This document shows positions 35,383 to 47,092 of a DNA stretch of 64,000 bases, in pieces. The position numbers were made by a program, and so were the translations under genes. Within the stretch, counting starts at the first letter, position 1; every line of letters starts with the position of its first letter. A model generated the notes under the pieces. It saw only the letters and a list, made by a program, of their open reading frames with translations, searched no databases and was not told where the DNA came from. Source of the stretch: Heterobasidion occidentale (Eukaryota > Basidiomycota > Agaricomycetes > Russulales > Bondarzewiaceae); contig JBCAQO010000006.1 in assembly GCA_039111635.1 (NCBI GenBank), forward strand, positions 1,488,001 through 1,552,000, in the 5' to 3' direction.

Positions 35383-37143
35383 TCACGCCACGGCCACCTG
35401 TTTCATCGATGTCCACGATGCCTTGAAGTACGCCTGGAATGTCTTCGAGATCGAGCGATTAGAACGATGGCTGCTGGTGGGAGACCGTGGCGCTGCTGCG
35501 ACCTCCGAATGACGGCTGACTCGGCTGATCTTACCCGACTTCGGCCTGGCGCGACGTCCCTCCACAGCCTCGATGGCATTGAGCGCAAGCGCAGTCGTGA
35601 GGCCACGATTGCCGATCTTGACTCCAGAAGATCCATACTTGTACACCCAGCCTGCCTGCCACCCCCCATCTTCGCACTGCAGAGGCAATAGCGACCGAAG
35701 ATCGATCTCATCCCGCACGCCCACCGCCGCACATGCCAGTATACGCATCGCCAGCGCCAGCGCGTCCCCTGGCGCCCCTATGCGTTCCTTGACCCGTTCG
35801 GCGAACAAAGATTTCAACGACGCGTGCAAGGCGGCGTCCTTGGTCGATTGCAAGAGCCGGCTAAGAAAGAAAAGGAAGCATTCGCCTGTCTCGTAGTATC
35901 GCGTTCCATCGAGATACGCGCGGTGCTTGAGGACACCACGCACCCACTCCAGTGTCGGCGCTAGCTCCGAACCACGACCCTGGGAGTAGAAAAGGCTCAA
36001 GACGTTGACACAGACGATGGGATCTATCCTCGGTCGTTCATGATCGAAATATGTCTGAGAGGCGTTGTAAGTCTCACGTTCATCTCAAGGATAAAGAAGT
36101 CACGCATACTTGTATGATGCCATCCTCGTCGCGGTACTGAAGCATCTCATCCATAACTAGATTGGCAGTCCCATCATCGCGCCGCGTCGCAAGCGTTCCA
36201 ATAGATGTCGTATCAAGATCGCAAGGAAACTCCTCCGTCGTGAGGAGAGGCTGATCTGCAAGCGAGATAAATCAGGTTTATGGAAGGTGTGATGCGACAG
36301 AACTTAGACATACCTCGGAAGAAATTCCATTTGTTCGGATGGTCCATATAATTGACGAGTGTTCTGTCGAATGAAATGAGTCAAATGTCGACGGTAAGCT
36401 CTAAACTGCTCTTACCTATCCTTCGTGGCCTCGAGAATGAGGAGCTGGGCAAAATTATCACCGATCTCGATGCCCGTATTGGTCTCCGACTCCAAATGGC
36501 CGGCTCGCGCTCCGAGGAACTCTCGGCCTCGCCGTATGGGGTCGCTGATCAGGTAGCGCAGAGCTCGCTTGACGTTGTCCATACTGTCAAAGACGATTCC
36601 ATGAAGGCCGAGCGACCGCGCAGAGAGGACGTTGTCCCCCTTGTCATCGACGAAGACGGTATCGTTTGGATCGGCGCCGATCTTCCCGAGCACCAACCTG
36701 TAGAACCCAAGGTGTGGCTTTCGAACCCCAGCGTCTGCAGACGTGAATATCTCGTCAAAAACGGCCCAGTCGGCGTTCTTAGTCCGAAGAACCTCGTAAT
36801 CGGGCTGAGAGATGTTAGACATAGCGAAGACGCGCAGTGTCCCGTGAGATTCCGCCTTGAGGGCGCGAATAAAGTGGATGAAGTCAACATTAGGCTGCAA
36901 TGAGTCCCGAGCTTGTTGGAATGCAAGTCCGACTTCCTGAGGATCGATGGAGAACTGATCGCCTATGAGGCGGTAGCAGTCGCCCTGTGAAATATGCCCG
37001 GTCTCGTATTGGTGCCAGGTTGTCGATGACAGTATGCTCTTCATGGTGCGGGGGGAGATCGAAGTAGACGTCTTCGGAGACCATGAGAAGAGAACATCCC
37101 CGATGTCGAGGATGAGATTCGAGCATCTGGGTATCATGGACAT
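35383..37143 (-). CDS. HAD-like terpene synthase with class II DxDTT motif (drimane type)
   Basis: The N-terminal half is a haloacid dehalogenase fold: NLILDIGDVLF at residues 9-19, AMSNISQPDYEVL, and VFVDDKGDNVLSARSLGLHG. The DDKGDN at residues 166-171 (36631-36648) corresponds to the DDxxE/N motif of HAD-like terpene synthases. After two introns the C-terminal half carries DLDTTS (36203-36220, residues about 272-277), a class II terpene cyclase DxDTT motif. It then has beta/gamma-type alpha-barrel helices with LPLQCEDGGWQAGWVYKYG. Total is about 525 residues, the size of known fungal members such as AstC and basidiomycete albicanyl/drimenyl synthases. The predicted reaction is protonation-initiated bicyclisation of farnesyl diphosphate followed by diphosphate removal by the HAD domain. 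Product identity is inferred. Confidence 0.85.
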
Positions 37144-39601
37144 ACTGGGTCGAGACGGAACGCGGGTTGCTCTGAGATGTACAGCAAGGAGACGTATTTA
37201 AGCACCAGGGCAAATTGCAGGGGACACATACGATGATAAGCAACATCGTGCCTAACCAGAAAAGTGACGTTTCAGCGTGAATATTCAGGCAAAATTGGCC
37301 AAGGCAGCCTCGTGCAGTTGCGATGCCCTAAGGGGGGATGCTGGAGCATGTCGGCATTGGAGTTTCGTGAGCACAACCCGGCGCAGTAGGACGTAAATCC
37401 GCTAGATCCTACGAAAGATAACAACGTGTTTGATTTACGATCCGACCAGGAACGCAGGCTGGAGTAAAGAAGGAGTCCTGTTCGACTGAACTCATAAGGG
37501 GAGGTAAGTGGAGACGAGGAGTCGGAGCCGGAAATGACCTGTAATTGCAGGGAATTACCCAACGTAAGTATTCGTAATTACGCGCCTATGTTATTCATTG
37601 AGAAGACGGATGTAAGTTTGAAGTCCGTATGATGCATGCCTCCGTCACAGACTCGGCGGCTCGCACAAGTCTCGTGTACCAGATCCTGTCTTCCCTGTCT
37701 TCCCTGGGCCTGAGCGCTCGACCTCGCCGTGTCGATCTGTTGATTTACACATGGATACATGTTCAGCTGTCGAGACCTCGAGAGCTGCTCTGGGCTTCAC
37801 CACCGTTACCAACAGATCCGATTGACGCGATGCCTGCTCGAGGCTCGAGGCTCCTAGCGTTCTCGCCCTGTCGAATCGTGGTTACACGCAAAGACCTGCA
37901 AGACGCGGTTCCAGTAGCGCCTAGCTGCCGCGTCGTGCATGCCGTACATACTCCATGGAATCCATCAAATTCCTTTTTTTTCTCAGAACTCTGTCTATCG
38001 ATGCGCTTCCTGCTGCAAGGCAAACTTCGCCGGTCACCGGTTATGTTTGATTTTGCCTCATGGACAGAATGCGGGTCGTCACCGGACAATGAAGCCAAGG
38101 GCCAGTCACAGGGATTGGCAACCAGTAGCGATTCGCGACCTGCCTTCTTTTGCCACACATTTTGGTGGTCCAATCAATACAAAGCTCGCCCTAGCCCACC
38201 TCGATTTCTCCAATTCACTAGTTCTATAAGCGAAATTGCCATCGGCTGCTCACTGCTCTCGTAAAGGCAAGCACGCACCTTCGCACCGACAATCCCCGAG
38301 GACAGATATTTGCAGACATTCTTCATCCAACGTGTTATCTCTGTGTCGGAAAATCGAACAAGCACTCATCAACCCACGGCACCTTTTTCCCCCTTCGATG
38401 TTCTCTGGCGCCAACTCCACCGGGGGCCGGACTTTGCGGCCGTGTGATTCCTATCGATGGCCATAAGATCGATGTAACATTTAGTGCGTCCTTTATTTTT
38501 GAGTATCTTTATAATCTGACCTTATAACGACTGAGCTGGCTCAAATATTAGAGATGGCGCTTGTAAAATCACGGAGCGAAGGCTATTAGACCATAGCTGG
38601 AATGACAATCGCAAGTGATACTTATTCTGGCGTCGTTCCTTCGATTGCAACTTACTCGCTTATTTATGACGTTCTAACTGAAGCCGTCGAGAGTCTCATC
38701 AAGTAAAGATATTAACGGAAATCGACTCGGCGCATCGGCGCAAATTAAATGCAAATCGAAGGTCTGCGAAGGTCTGCGAAGGCCTGCGAGGACATGCAGT
38801 GAACATGCCTGGCTATGCCTGGACTGCGGATTCTTTATCATCGGCTTCGAAAATGACAGATCGTATTTGCTCACAAGCGCTCTACAAGCTCGGTGGTCTT
38901 TACTCTTCGTAACTGGTCCCTGGTCGGAATTTGATTGAAGGCCAGACGGACCCTGACAGACCACGGTCACCAGGTCGACATGGCCATGACGTACCTGAAC
39001 GGCGAAGGCCTCGCGGCTTGCCTAGGTAGGTAAGGCTATATACTACGAAAATACCCCATAATTATCTGACGATGGGATCCCTTTCCAAAGCACAGATGCA
39101 ACGTTTGCTAGCAGGACAAGACCTGTTTTTAATAGAAACAATCATATTTCCATCCTTCGGCGAAAGCAACTTTCGAGCGCTTGAGCAGGGGGTGCTGACC
39201 GGTCTCGACTACATGCTCGGTAGCATTTGTTGAAGTCGACCCGCATGTACATAGACTAAGACTGCTGGGAGATGATAGATGTTGTGAGTTGGATACGATT
39301 TTACCAGTGCGTTCACTCTAGCTAGCTCGTGTGACCCTGTTCTCCCCGTATACGGTCTTCGAGCGACATAATTCGCCAGTTGTTGTCCCGATTGCACTGA
39401 CTACGTGATTCTCATGTAGACCACAGGCGGATTGATTCATATGACAGGTTTGTCTTGATTACACGTCTTGTCCAGCATTCGAATCATAACACCAGTCTAA
39501 ATTAGAACCAGCAAGGGATACCACCACTTCCTGGACTCATGACGCCTAAGAGCTTCTCTTTTACCTGCCTCAAGCAAGGAATCTACCTTGACAGCATTGC
39601 G
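37144..39601. other. Gene-poor interval of 2.5 kb
   Basis: No gene recognised between the terpene synthase and the possible membrane protein. A plus-strand frame of 211 codons (37629-38264) overlaps an open minus-strand frame and resembles nothing. No cytochrome P450, acetyltransferase or transporter fragment was seen, so a terpene cluster is not evident on this side. Confidence 0.45.
38758..38790. repeat. Short decamer repeat, three units
   Basis: Three 10-bp copies of AAGGTCTGCG-like sequence follow each other, the third with one change, then the related AGGACATGCAG. It is small but of the same period as the array at 19871. Confidence 0.6.
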
Positions 39602-40587
39602 ATGGCCAGCTTCAGATTTCGTACGTTCCGTAAGGTGTCAATGGGTGAGTACTCATCTGCGGACCACGCTTCCTATTGTAGTATGCAAGAAGTGACCCTC
39701 ATGTCTGAAAACATCATTTTAGCGTTGATATCACTATTGTGCTTATCCTTGATCACTATGTCTTTGATATTAGTGCATTTCTTCGACCCGAAGACCTATT
39801 TGTGCGTGCTGGTATCTGTTCCCGGATGTTCCCTATTGGCCTCCCTGTGCGCGTGCGTTTTTCTCAGATTACTGTCGCCATGCTATCTTGTCGCCTGACC
39901 ATACATATCCAGAGTCTTCATTAAACATGTGGTCAAAAATAGGCTTCCGCAAAGAGTGGCTGTTGAGTGCGTGTGGACGGCGTGTTTGATCCCCTTCCAT
40001 CTGGGTATTTCAATGGCTAGCTTGCTTTATCACGGGACTTGAGTGCTCACATAGGTTTCTTGAAGTTCTCAGCATGTTCGCTGTTGGGATAAGCGCCAAC
40101 TTCTCGAGCGGTCCTGCTCACGTACCCTTTGTCATCGTCGAAGTCCTCTGCTGGCTGGTGACCGTACTTCGTTAGCCCTTTCTCATTTTCTATATTGTGG
40201 CCCGAATTGAATAACACCTCTACAGTCACGATCTACTCCATCACGATCGTCTCGCTCTCGATTCTTACAGCGGTGACGCTCGATAAAGACGTTTGGATTC
40301 GTGACATCACTGGTTCTCCATCGCCATTTCCACTGCAGCACATTCTTGCGACCTTAATGCGAACTACGTCTCTCGAGGATGAAACCGGAAGTCAAAGACA
40401 CCACTGCTTGCCGGGATGCACATGTACTGAAAAGCAGTTGCCTGCGTCGCCACCGCCGGCTATACCTGCCATCGGGCAGAGCCTAAACGTTCGCACGGAG
40501 AGGGCGCCTGCACGAAGCAACGTGCCGGTGCGTATCCCTACGGCCATGGAACGACACAATTCCATCGTGATCGGGTTTGATGTCTGA
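39602..40587 (+). CDS. Possible four-helix membrane protein (MARVEL-like)
   Basis: A start MASFRFRTFRKVSM is followed by a good GTGAGT donor and an acceptor at about 39723. Downstream exons offer hydrophobic segments: VDITIVLILDHYVFDISAFL, then HVVKNRLPQRVAVECVWTAC and LIPFHLGISMASLLY, then TIYSITIVSLSILTAVTLDK and a hydrophilic tail with DVWIRDITGSPSP, ending at 40587. The layout (short cytosolic N-terminus, four helices, tail after DVW) recalls small tetraspan proteins common in basidiomycetes. The splice plan is incomplete and a minus-strand frame overlaps 40047-40229. Function unknown. Confidence 0.35.
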
Positions 40588-40689
40588 ACAGAGCATGGCA
40601 GACAGTCTAATGTACTCGATCATCGACTCGAGAGTCGCACACTAGACTAATTAATTATGGTTGGCTCTCAACTGTGCGGAAAACCCGAT

Positions 40690-40785
40690 ATTCCATACCA
40701 ATGGCCCTTGTATATTCCATACCAATGGCCCTTGTATATTCCATACCAATGGCCCTTGTATATTCCATGCATATGGCGAATGTAT
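40690..40785. repeat. 24-bp tandem repeat, four units
   Basis: Three identical 24-bp units (40690-40713, 40714-40737, 40738-40761), each beginning ATTCCATACCAATGG, are followed by a fourth diverged unit (40762-40785). There are no spacers, so this is a minisatellite. Confidence 0.92.
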
Positions 40786-41420
40786 ACTTTTGCGTGATCT
40801 AGTCCCAAATGCTTTCAAATTCGGCTCGTCATAGTTCATAGGTCACGAACCGTGCCCAAGCGCTCACTTTCGATCGAAGCTACAAGAACGCACGCCATAT
40901 ACATCCGCTTACTCCTTGAACAACATATTTTCGATATCTTGAGCATCGCCATAGACAGCTTTGTCAAGACACTCAAAGTGAGTGGGGACTAGAGGTGCCC
41001 AAACGCCGTTATATTAGACCGCTTTGCAGAGTATAAGAAAACTGTGTTACATGCGTCGGCAACACGCACTCCAGAACCGTGTGGATTTACCAACGGAGAA
41101 TCTGTTGGTTACAGTGCAAATAGAACCAGTCACAAAACGTGCGTTCACCACATGGTATGAGCATGGCAGCGGAAAAGGGTGGACTGAAGAAACGTAACGA
41201 ACCCACCAGAGCCTATCAACTTCTGGCCATGAACTTCGGCAGTGCGAGTGGGCTGAAATGCTTATGATATTTTGGCCAGTGTCATGGTCTCAAGATACAA
41301 AACACGAATATATTGCTCCGACAACTATCATACGTACAATGGAGGTTAAGAGGATAGGTAAGATGTAGAGGCGATGGGCATACCTGTATGTAGCCTCAAA
41401 ACAATGGCAGAGATCATCCT
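40786..41420. other. Intergenic, nothing recognised
   Basis: This stretch of 635 bp lies between the minisatellite and the complex I gene. No open frame of note and no RNA gene recognised. Confidence 0.5.
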
Positions 41421-41615
41421 CTAATGATGCTTCCCCTCCTGTGGCTTGACGCCACTATACACGCTATCTGCGATCACATAGGCGGTGAAGGCGACGAGGG
41501 CGATGCCGAAGCCGGGGAAGAAGTTGGCGAACATTGCACGATTGGAGAAGACGGGATGCTTTCGCCAGGCGTCGCGCTTGGCCCATGGGTCGCGGAAAAG
41601 AGAAGGTGGGGACAT
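41421..41615 (-). CDS. NDUFB3: NADH:ubiquinone oxidoreductase B12 subunit (NDUFB3)
   Basis: This is a 64-residue accessory subunit of mitochondrial complex I. The signature RDPWAKRDAWRKHPVFSNR leads into ANFFPGFGIALVAFTAYVIA, a single transmembrane helix, and a short hydrophilic end (KPQEGKHH). The length is at the lower end for the family. Translation is assigned from MSPPSLF at 41615; a 5' exon upstream of an AG near 41620 is possible but not required. It is divergent from TOP1 with about 270 bp between start codons. Confidence 0.9.
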   Translation of the reverse strand: MSPPSLFRDPWAKRDAWRKHPVFSNRAMFANFFPGFGIALVAFTAYVIADSVYSGVKPQEGKHH

Positions 41616-41887
41616 GATTATTGCTGCAGAAGGTTGGGTATCAGCGAGGGCGATTGGACGAATGTGCTACTTACACTAGCGGCGTTGGCCAGGATGTTAG
41701 TGATCGTAGCGAGTGCCAGGTGGAGAGGATGCCCGAGGGCGTGACATGCTTTAGGGCCGTCCTGGGGGCACTTCGCCACAGTCACAGCAACTGCCAACGT
41801 TCGTTCCCATCATTCTCCTCTCCTTCTCCTCCTCTCCTCCCTACTGTTTTGCCTCTTCAATTGCATTATTTGACCCACGACGACAGC

Positions 41888-44800
41888 ATGACTACCCACC
41901 GCACCACCACTCTCGCGTCTCAGGTCGCGCACAATCATTCTCATGGTACGAGTAGCCGATTCGCATCCAATGGGAATGGGAATGGGAATGGGAATGGGAA
42001 TGGGAATGGGAATGGGAATGGGAATGACAACGGGTACGGCAACGGCGACGATGCAGACGACTCTCCCATGAGCGAGGATGATGATGACGTCCCTCTGGTG
42101 TGTATTATCCCATTCTCTGACTTTGGCTTAAGTTCACACTTTCAGACATCAGTCTCAGACAACTCAGGCGAAGTCCGAACCCTTGACGCCCGACGTGCGC
42201 TCCCTCAAGCGCAAGAAACAAAACCATCAAGCATCCTCCTCTAGCGATGACGACGGGGATGACATTCCCCTCGCCTCCTCCCCTCCTAAGCACCGCAAAC
42301 CTCCAGCTTCGCTCGTGTCTGGCGCCATGCAGTCAATCACACCGGCTAATTCCGTTAACGGAAATGGGAAGGCGAGGTCCGTGCCGAGTAACGGGGCGAG
42401 TGGCGAGGCCAATGCGTCCTCGCAAACTCGAGCCGCATCGACGAGCAAGCCCAAGACCGCGCCTAAACGTAAGGCCAAGAAGGAGGAGTCCGATGATAGT
42501 TTTGGTAGCGAAGATGACAAGCCCATTGCGAAGAAGGTGCCTGCGAAGAAGAAGCGGAAGGTCAAAGACGAGAGTGATGACGAGGGTGGGGCCACTGGGA
42601 AGAAACAACCGACGAAGAGAGCACAGAAGCGGGTCAAGAAAGAGGAAGGTTCGGGGACAGAGACTCCCCAACCGAAGAAGCGGGGAAGGGTCAAGAAGGA
42701 GGAAGGGAATGGCAACGACGAGAAGCAGGGTAAGGGCAGGAGCAAGAAGGAGGAAGAGGAAGAGGAGGTGTACAAGTGGTGGGAACAGAATGGTGAGCAG
42801 GAGGTGAACGGAGATGGTACACAGAAATGGACGACCTTGGAGCACAATGGAGTCATCTTCCCTCCACCATACGAGCCCCTGCCCAGCAATGTGAAGATGA
42901 AATACAATGGTATGTTTTTGTTTTGGCGTTGTACGATATTGAACTCACTCGCGCGTTCGGCTAGGACAATCTGTCGACTTGCTACCAGCCGCTGAGGAGG
43001 TCGCTGGCTTTTATGCAGCTATGCTAGAGACTGACCATGCTCAGGACGATGTATTCAACAGAAATTTCTTCAATGATTGGTTGAATGTTCTCAAGAAAAA
43101 TCCTCCTGTTCGTCTCATCGTTTTATATATTTTTCCGCAACTCATCCTGATATACGGTAGCGTGACGGCACGAAAATTGCAGCCTTTGAGCGTTGCGATT
43201 TCCGGCCAATGTGGGAATATTTCGAGGATGAGAAGGCGAAGAAGAAAGCACTGAGTACTGCAGAGAAAAAAGAGCTGAAGAAGAACAAGGATGAGGCTGA
43301 AGCCAAATTTACGACTTGCTCACTCGATGGACGCAAGGAAAAAGTGGGCAATTTTAGGGTTGAACCTCCTGGTCTTTTCAGGGGACGAGGAGATCATCCT
43401 AAGAAGGGCGCGTTGAAGGTTCGTCCCTGCGTGTATTTGTTAGCGCAGGTCACGAAACGTCGCCACCCATGCAGTTGCGTGTCCGACCTGAGGATATCAC
43501 CATCAATATTGGTGCCAACTCTTCAGTGCCAGTACCCAATGTTCCTGGCAAGTGGAAGTCGGTGATTCACGACAATACCGTGACATGGCTCGCGACATGG
43601 GTCGAGAACATCAACCAGAATCACAAGTACGTTTTTCTGGCCGCTGGTAGCTCGCTTAAGGGCCAAAGCGACATGTCAAAGTTCGAGAAAGCTAGAGAGT
43701 TGAAGGTCGGCCTCCCCTTATTTCATCATGTCCGTCGTGCGTATTGAGATCTCGATCTTGCCTTCAAGAATCACGTCGAGCGGATTCGTCAAGATTATCA
43801 TGCGGACTTGAGGAACAAAGTCATGGGCCTCAGGCAGCGGGCGACAGCCATGTATTTCATCGACGTGCTCGCTCTCCGAGCAGGTAATGAAAAGGGCGAG
43901 GATGAGGCGGATACAGTTGGCTGCTGCTCTCTGCGGTGCGAACACGTCACGCTCGAGGAGCCAAACTTCGTCGCATTCGACTTCCTCGGAAAGGACTCTA
44001 TCCGATATTACAACCGTGTTACCGTTCTCCCTCAAGTGTTCAAGAACATTCGTCTTTTCAAGCAAGGAAAGGTCGACGAAGATGGGCTCTTCGATCGTGT
44101 TAACGTGAGTATAATCTCAAGCTTGTCAGTGTCTTCATTGATCTAAGTGCGCGTATCATGCAGCCATCAAGCTTGAATAAACACCTGCAGTCATATATGA
44201 AGGGGCTCAGCGCGAAGGTTTTCCGTACTTACAACGCATCAATCACTTTCCAACGTCAGTTGGACGAGGGCACCCCAGAAAATGGGACGGTCCAAGAGAA
44301 ACTCAATCATTACAATCATGCCAATCGCATGGTTGCAATATTGTGCAACCATCAGCGGGCTGCTCCGAAAACGCATGAGCAGTCCATGTCGAAGATGAAG
44401 GACAGGGTAAGTGTTCGGTGTATTTCACTCGATTTATGCCGTTATCAACCTACCCGTGTCTTCACTCAGTTGCGTGGCTTCAAGTACGATCGCATGAAGT
44501 TGCGCCACGGTCTATTCGCCATTGACTCGAAGTACAAGAAGAACAAAAAGTACGTCAACGATGAGTCTGATTTAGATGACGACGCTGTCGCAGACCACGA
44601 GGAGACGATGAAAGCGCTACAGATCGAGAAGGCGCAGAAGAAGTTTGCCAAGGACAATGAGAAGCTCGTGATAGAGGGGGAGCAGCCGCAGGCAGATTCT
44701 GTGTTAAAGGAGAAGATCAAAGACATAGAGGAAGAGTTCAAGCGACTGAAAAAGGAACGGGGCACAGGTAAGGCCGCATTCAGACGAGAGAGGCCAGCAG

Positions 44801-45201
44801 AGAAGATAGAAGAGGCGATTGAGAAGTTGGATGAGAAGATCAAGACCTTCAAGTTGCAAATGGTGGATAGGGAGGCGGGAAAGGAGGTTGCGCTTGGGAC
44901 GAGGTATGCTCGTGCCAATTTACTGATGTTTCGTACTGACGCTGGCGTCGCGTCTTTAGTAAGATCAATTATTTGGATCCTAGGTATGAAAATGCCTGCC
45001 CTCTACAATATATGCATATTTATTTTTGCCGCAGAATCACTGCTGCTTGGTGCAAAAAGTACAGTGTACCGATAGAGAAGATTTTTTCAAAGACGTTATT
45101 GACTAAATGTGAGCCGACGTCTTCACCCTTTCTTTGGTCGCATCTCATTCTCTGTCTCAGTCCCGTGGGCAATGGAAGTAGACGACAAGTGGAAGTTCTA
45201 G
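41888..45201 (+). CDS. TOP1: DNA topoisomerase I (type IB)
   Basis: This nuclear enzyme relaxes supercoils through a 3'-phosphotyrosyl intermediate. The start [20 protein letters not shown] is followed by an Asn-Gly repeat tract, acidic patches and a long Lys-rich linker, as in eukaryotic Top1. The core domain begins YKWWEQNG and includes [47 protein letters not shown] and [10 protein letters not shown]. Catalytic residues sit in [29 protein letters not shown] and [15 protein letters not shown]. The coiled linker ([12 protein letters not shown]) leads to the active-site tyrosine in [18 protein letters not shown]. The C-terminus is [17 protein letters not shown]. About ten short introns. Confidence 0.96.
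41969..42026 (+). repeat. Hexanucleotide microsatellite in the TOP1 coding region
   Basis: About nine copies of GGGAAT in phase with the reading frame encode alternating Asn-Gly near the TOP1 N-terminus. The period of six keeps the frame when copy number changes. Confidence 0.9.
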
Positions 45202-45506
45202 ATGATATAGGAGCACGTTGAATGTAGACCAGGTTGGCTTTGCACTAGGGACACTTTGGGGACATGCGGCATATTGTTTATTTGGTTCCTGTCATTGCAT
45301 ATTTCGAGTGTTCTTGTATTGTCCCGTAGATGAGAACTTGCGCAATTCAAAAATTCATCTCTTCTTGGAACTGTTAGGTCAATGCCCCCGACAGTCCAGC
45401 TAACTTATGTGGACAGATGTGGACGAGCATACGCCGGGGTCCTCATTATGAGGATCACGTGTGGGGTCGGATAGACGCAAGCCAGCTGTCCCTCGACTTA
45501 GCTATC
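45202..45506. other. Intergenic between TOP1 and CDS1
   Basis: This 305-bp stretch holds the TOP1 3' UTR and the CDS1 promoter. Nothing further seen. Confidence 0.5.
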
Positions 45507-47092
45507 ATGAGTAGACGAGTCTCACCATCCGCAAAACACAACAGGCCTTATGTCGATACTCCCAAGGGCACTCAAGATAAGACAACTACTGTCTCGGTAG
45601 CTCAACCTGAAGGTCAAGAGAGCGAGCAAACGAAAAAGCGGAAGAATGTGTTCGAACGGACGCTATGGACATTCATCATGATTGGTGGATTCCTCAGTAC
45701 GATTTACCTCTCTCATATCAGAGCGAATGTATTTAACAGATCTTCAGCTTTTCTAGCTATGGGACACGCTTATATGGTCATTCTCGTCATGATATGTCAG
45801 ACGCTTGTCTATCGCGAAGTTACACGACTGTTCACACTCACAAGGTCAAAACCGGATCAAGACTCTGGGAAAGACCCATGGAGCAAAACACTTAATTGGT
45901 ACTTCTTTGCTGTTACGAACTATTTTCTCTACGGAGAAAGTATAATCTATTACTTCAAAGTAAGATAATCTCGTCTCAAACGACCTGTGGTACTTGCTCA
46001 CAACCTGCACACCATCTACAATTCACAGCATGTCGTCTTCGCAGACGCTAATCTCATGCCGTTCGCCACGAACCATCGGATCATCAGTTTCACTCTCTAT
46101 ACGATCGGATTCATGGGCTTCGTCATGTCCTTGAAGAAAGGATATCTGAAGCAGCAGTTCGGTCTATTTTGCTGGGTGCATATGAGTTTGCTACTCGTCG
46201 TGGTCTCTAGGTACATCACTCCCTCTTCGAAACCTTAAATGTCAGCTCACTCATCTCGCTAGTCACTTCATCATCAACAATATTCTCGAGGGCCTCATCT
46301 GGTTCTGGGTGCCCGCGTCGCTCGTGATATGCAACGACGTCTTTGCTTACATCTGGGGCATCACCCTGGGCCGTACACCGCTCATCAAACTTTCTCCAAA
46401 AAAGACCGTCGAAGGCTTCGTCGGTGCTTTCGTGAGCACCATCATCTTCGCCGTCTTCTGGGGAATGTACTTCAGCCAGTTCAACTACATGATCTGCCCT
46501 GTACACGACTTGGGGGTCAACGTCTGGAGTGGAATGCAATGTATTCCGAATCCTGTTTTTGTCTGGAGGGAGTGGGTCATTTGGAAGCCCGTTGCTGCCT
46601 TTTTTTCGACCCTCGTAAGTCTTCGTTATACTTTCTCAAACCACATAAATGCAATCTTCGTGCATGCAGATCCGCAGCGAAGTCACAACTATTCCGTACA
46701 CGCCGTACCAGATTCATTTATTCTTCATGGCATGCTTCGCCTCGCTTGTCGCGCCTTTTGGAGGATTCTTTGCGTCGGGCTTCAAGCGTGCTTTTGATAT
46801 CAAAGACTTCGGACACAGTATTCCAGGACACGGTGGAATGACAGATCGCATGGACTGCCAGTAAGTTATTACCTCTATTCTGATGATAATATTGATATCT
46901 TACCAATCACACAGATTTCTGATGGGCATCTTCACATATGTCTACTATAGCAGTCTCATCCGTGAGCACCATGTCACTGTCGGTTCAGTGCTTCAGACAA
47001 TTGTCAGCGGCCTCACTGTTGATGAACAACTTGAGCTCATCCTGGACTTGAAGCGATACTTGGAAGGGCAGGGTGTCGTCGTACCTAGATGA
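45507..47092 (+). CDS. CDS1: Phosphatidate cytidylyltransferase (CDP-diacylglycerol synthase)
   Basis: This ER membrane enzyme makes CDP-diacylglycerol from phosphatidic acid and CTP, feeding phosphatidylinositol, phosphatidylserine and cardiolipin synthesis. It starts [20 protein letters not shown] at 45507, has a hydrophilic cytosolic N-terminus and then several helices ([60 protein letters not shown]). Conserved motifs include [12 protein letters not shown] and [18 protein letters not shown]. The family signature [20 protein letters not shown] continues GMTDRMDC across the start of the last intron. It ends [14 protein letters not shown], and at least four introns are present. Confidence 0.96.

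Noticed and set aside
37629..38264. 211-codon plus-strand frame after the terpene synthase
   Set aside because: Overlaps an open minus-strand frame, has no domain-like pattern or splice context, and looks like chance in gene-poor DNA.
40690..40785. CRISPR-like array
   Set aside because: Units are directly adjacent without spacers and the genome is eukaryotic; it is a minisatellite.
42227..42907. 226-codon minus-strand frame
   Set aside because: Antisense shadow of the Lys/Glu-rich TOP1 linker; composition is Ser/Leu/Phe-biased with no family match.
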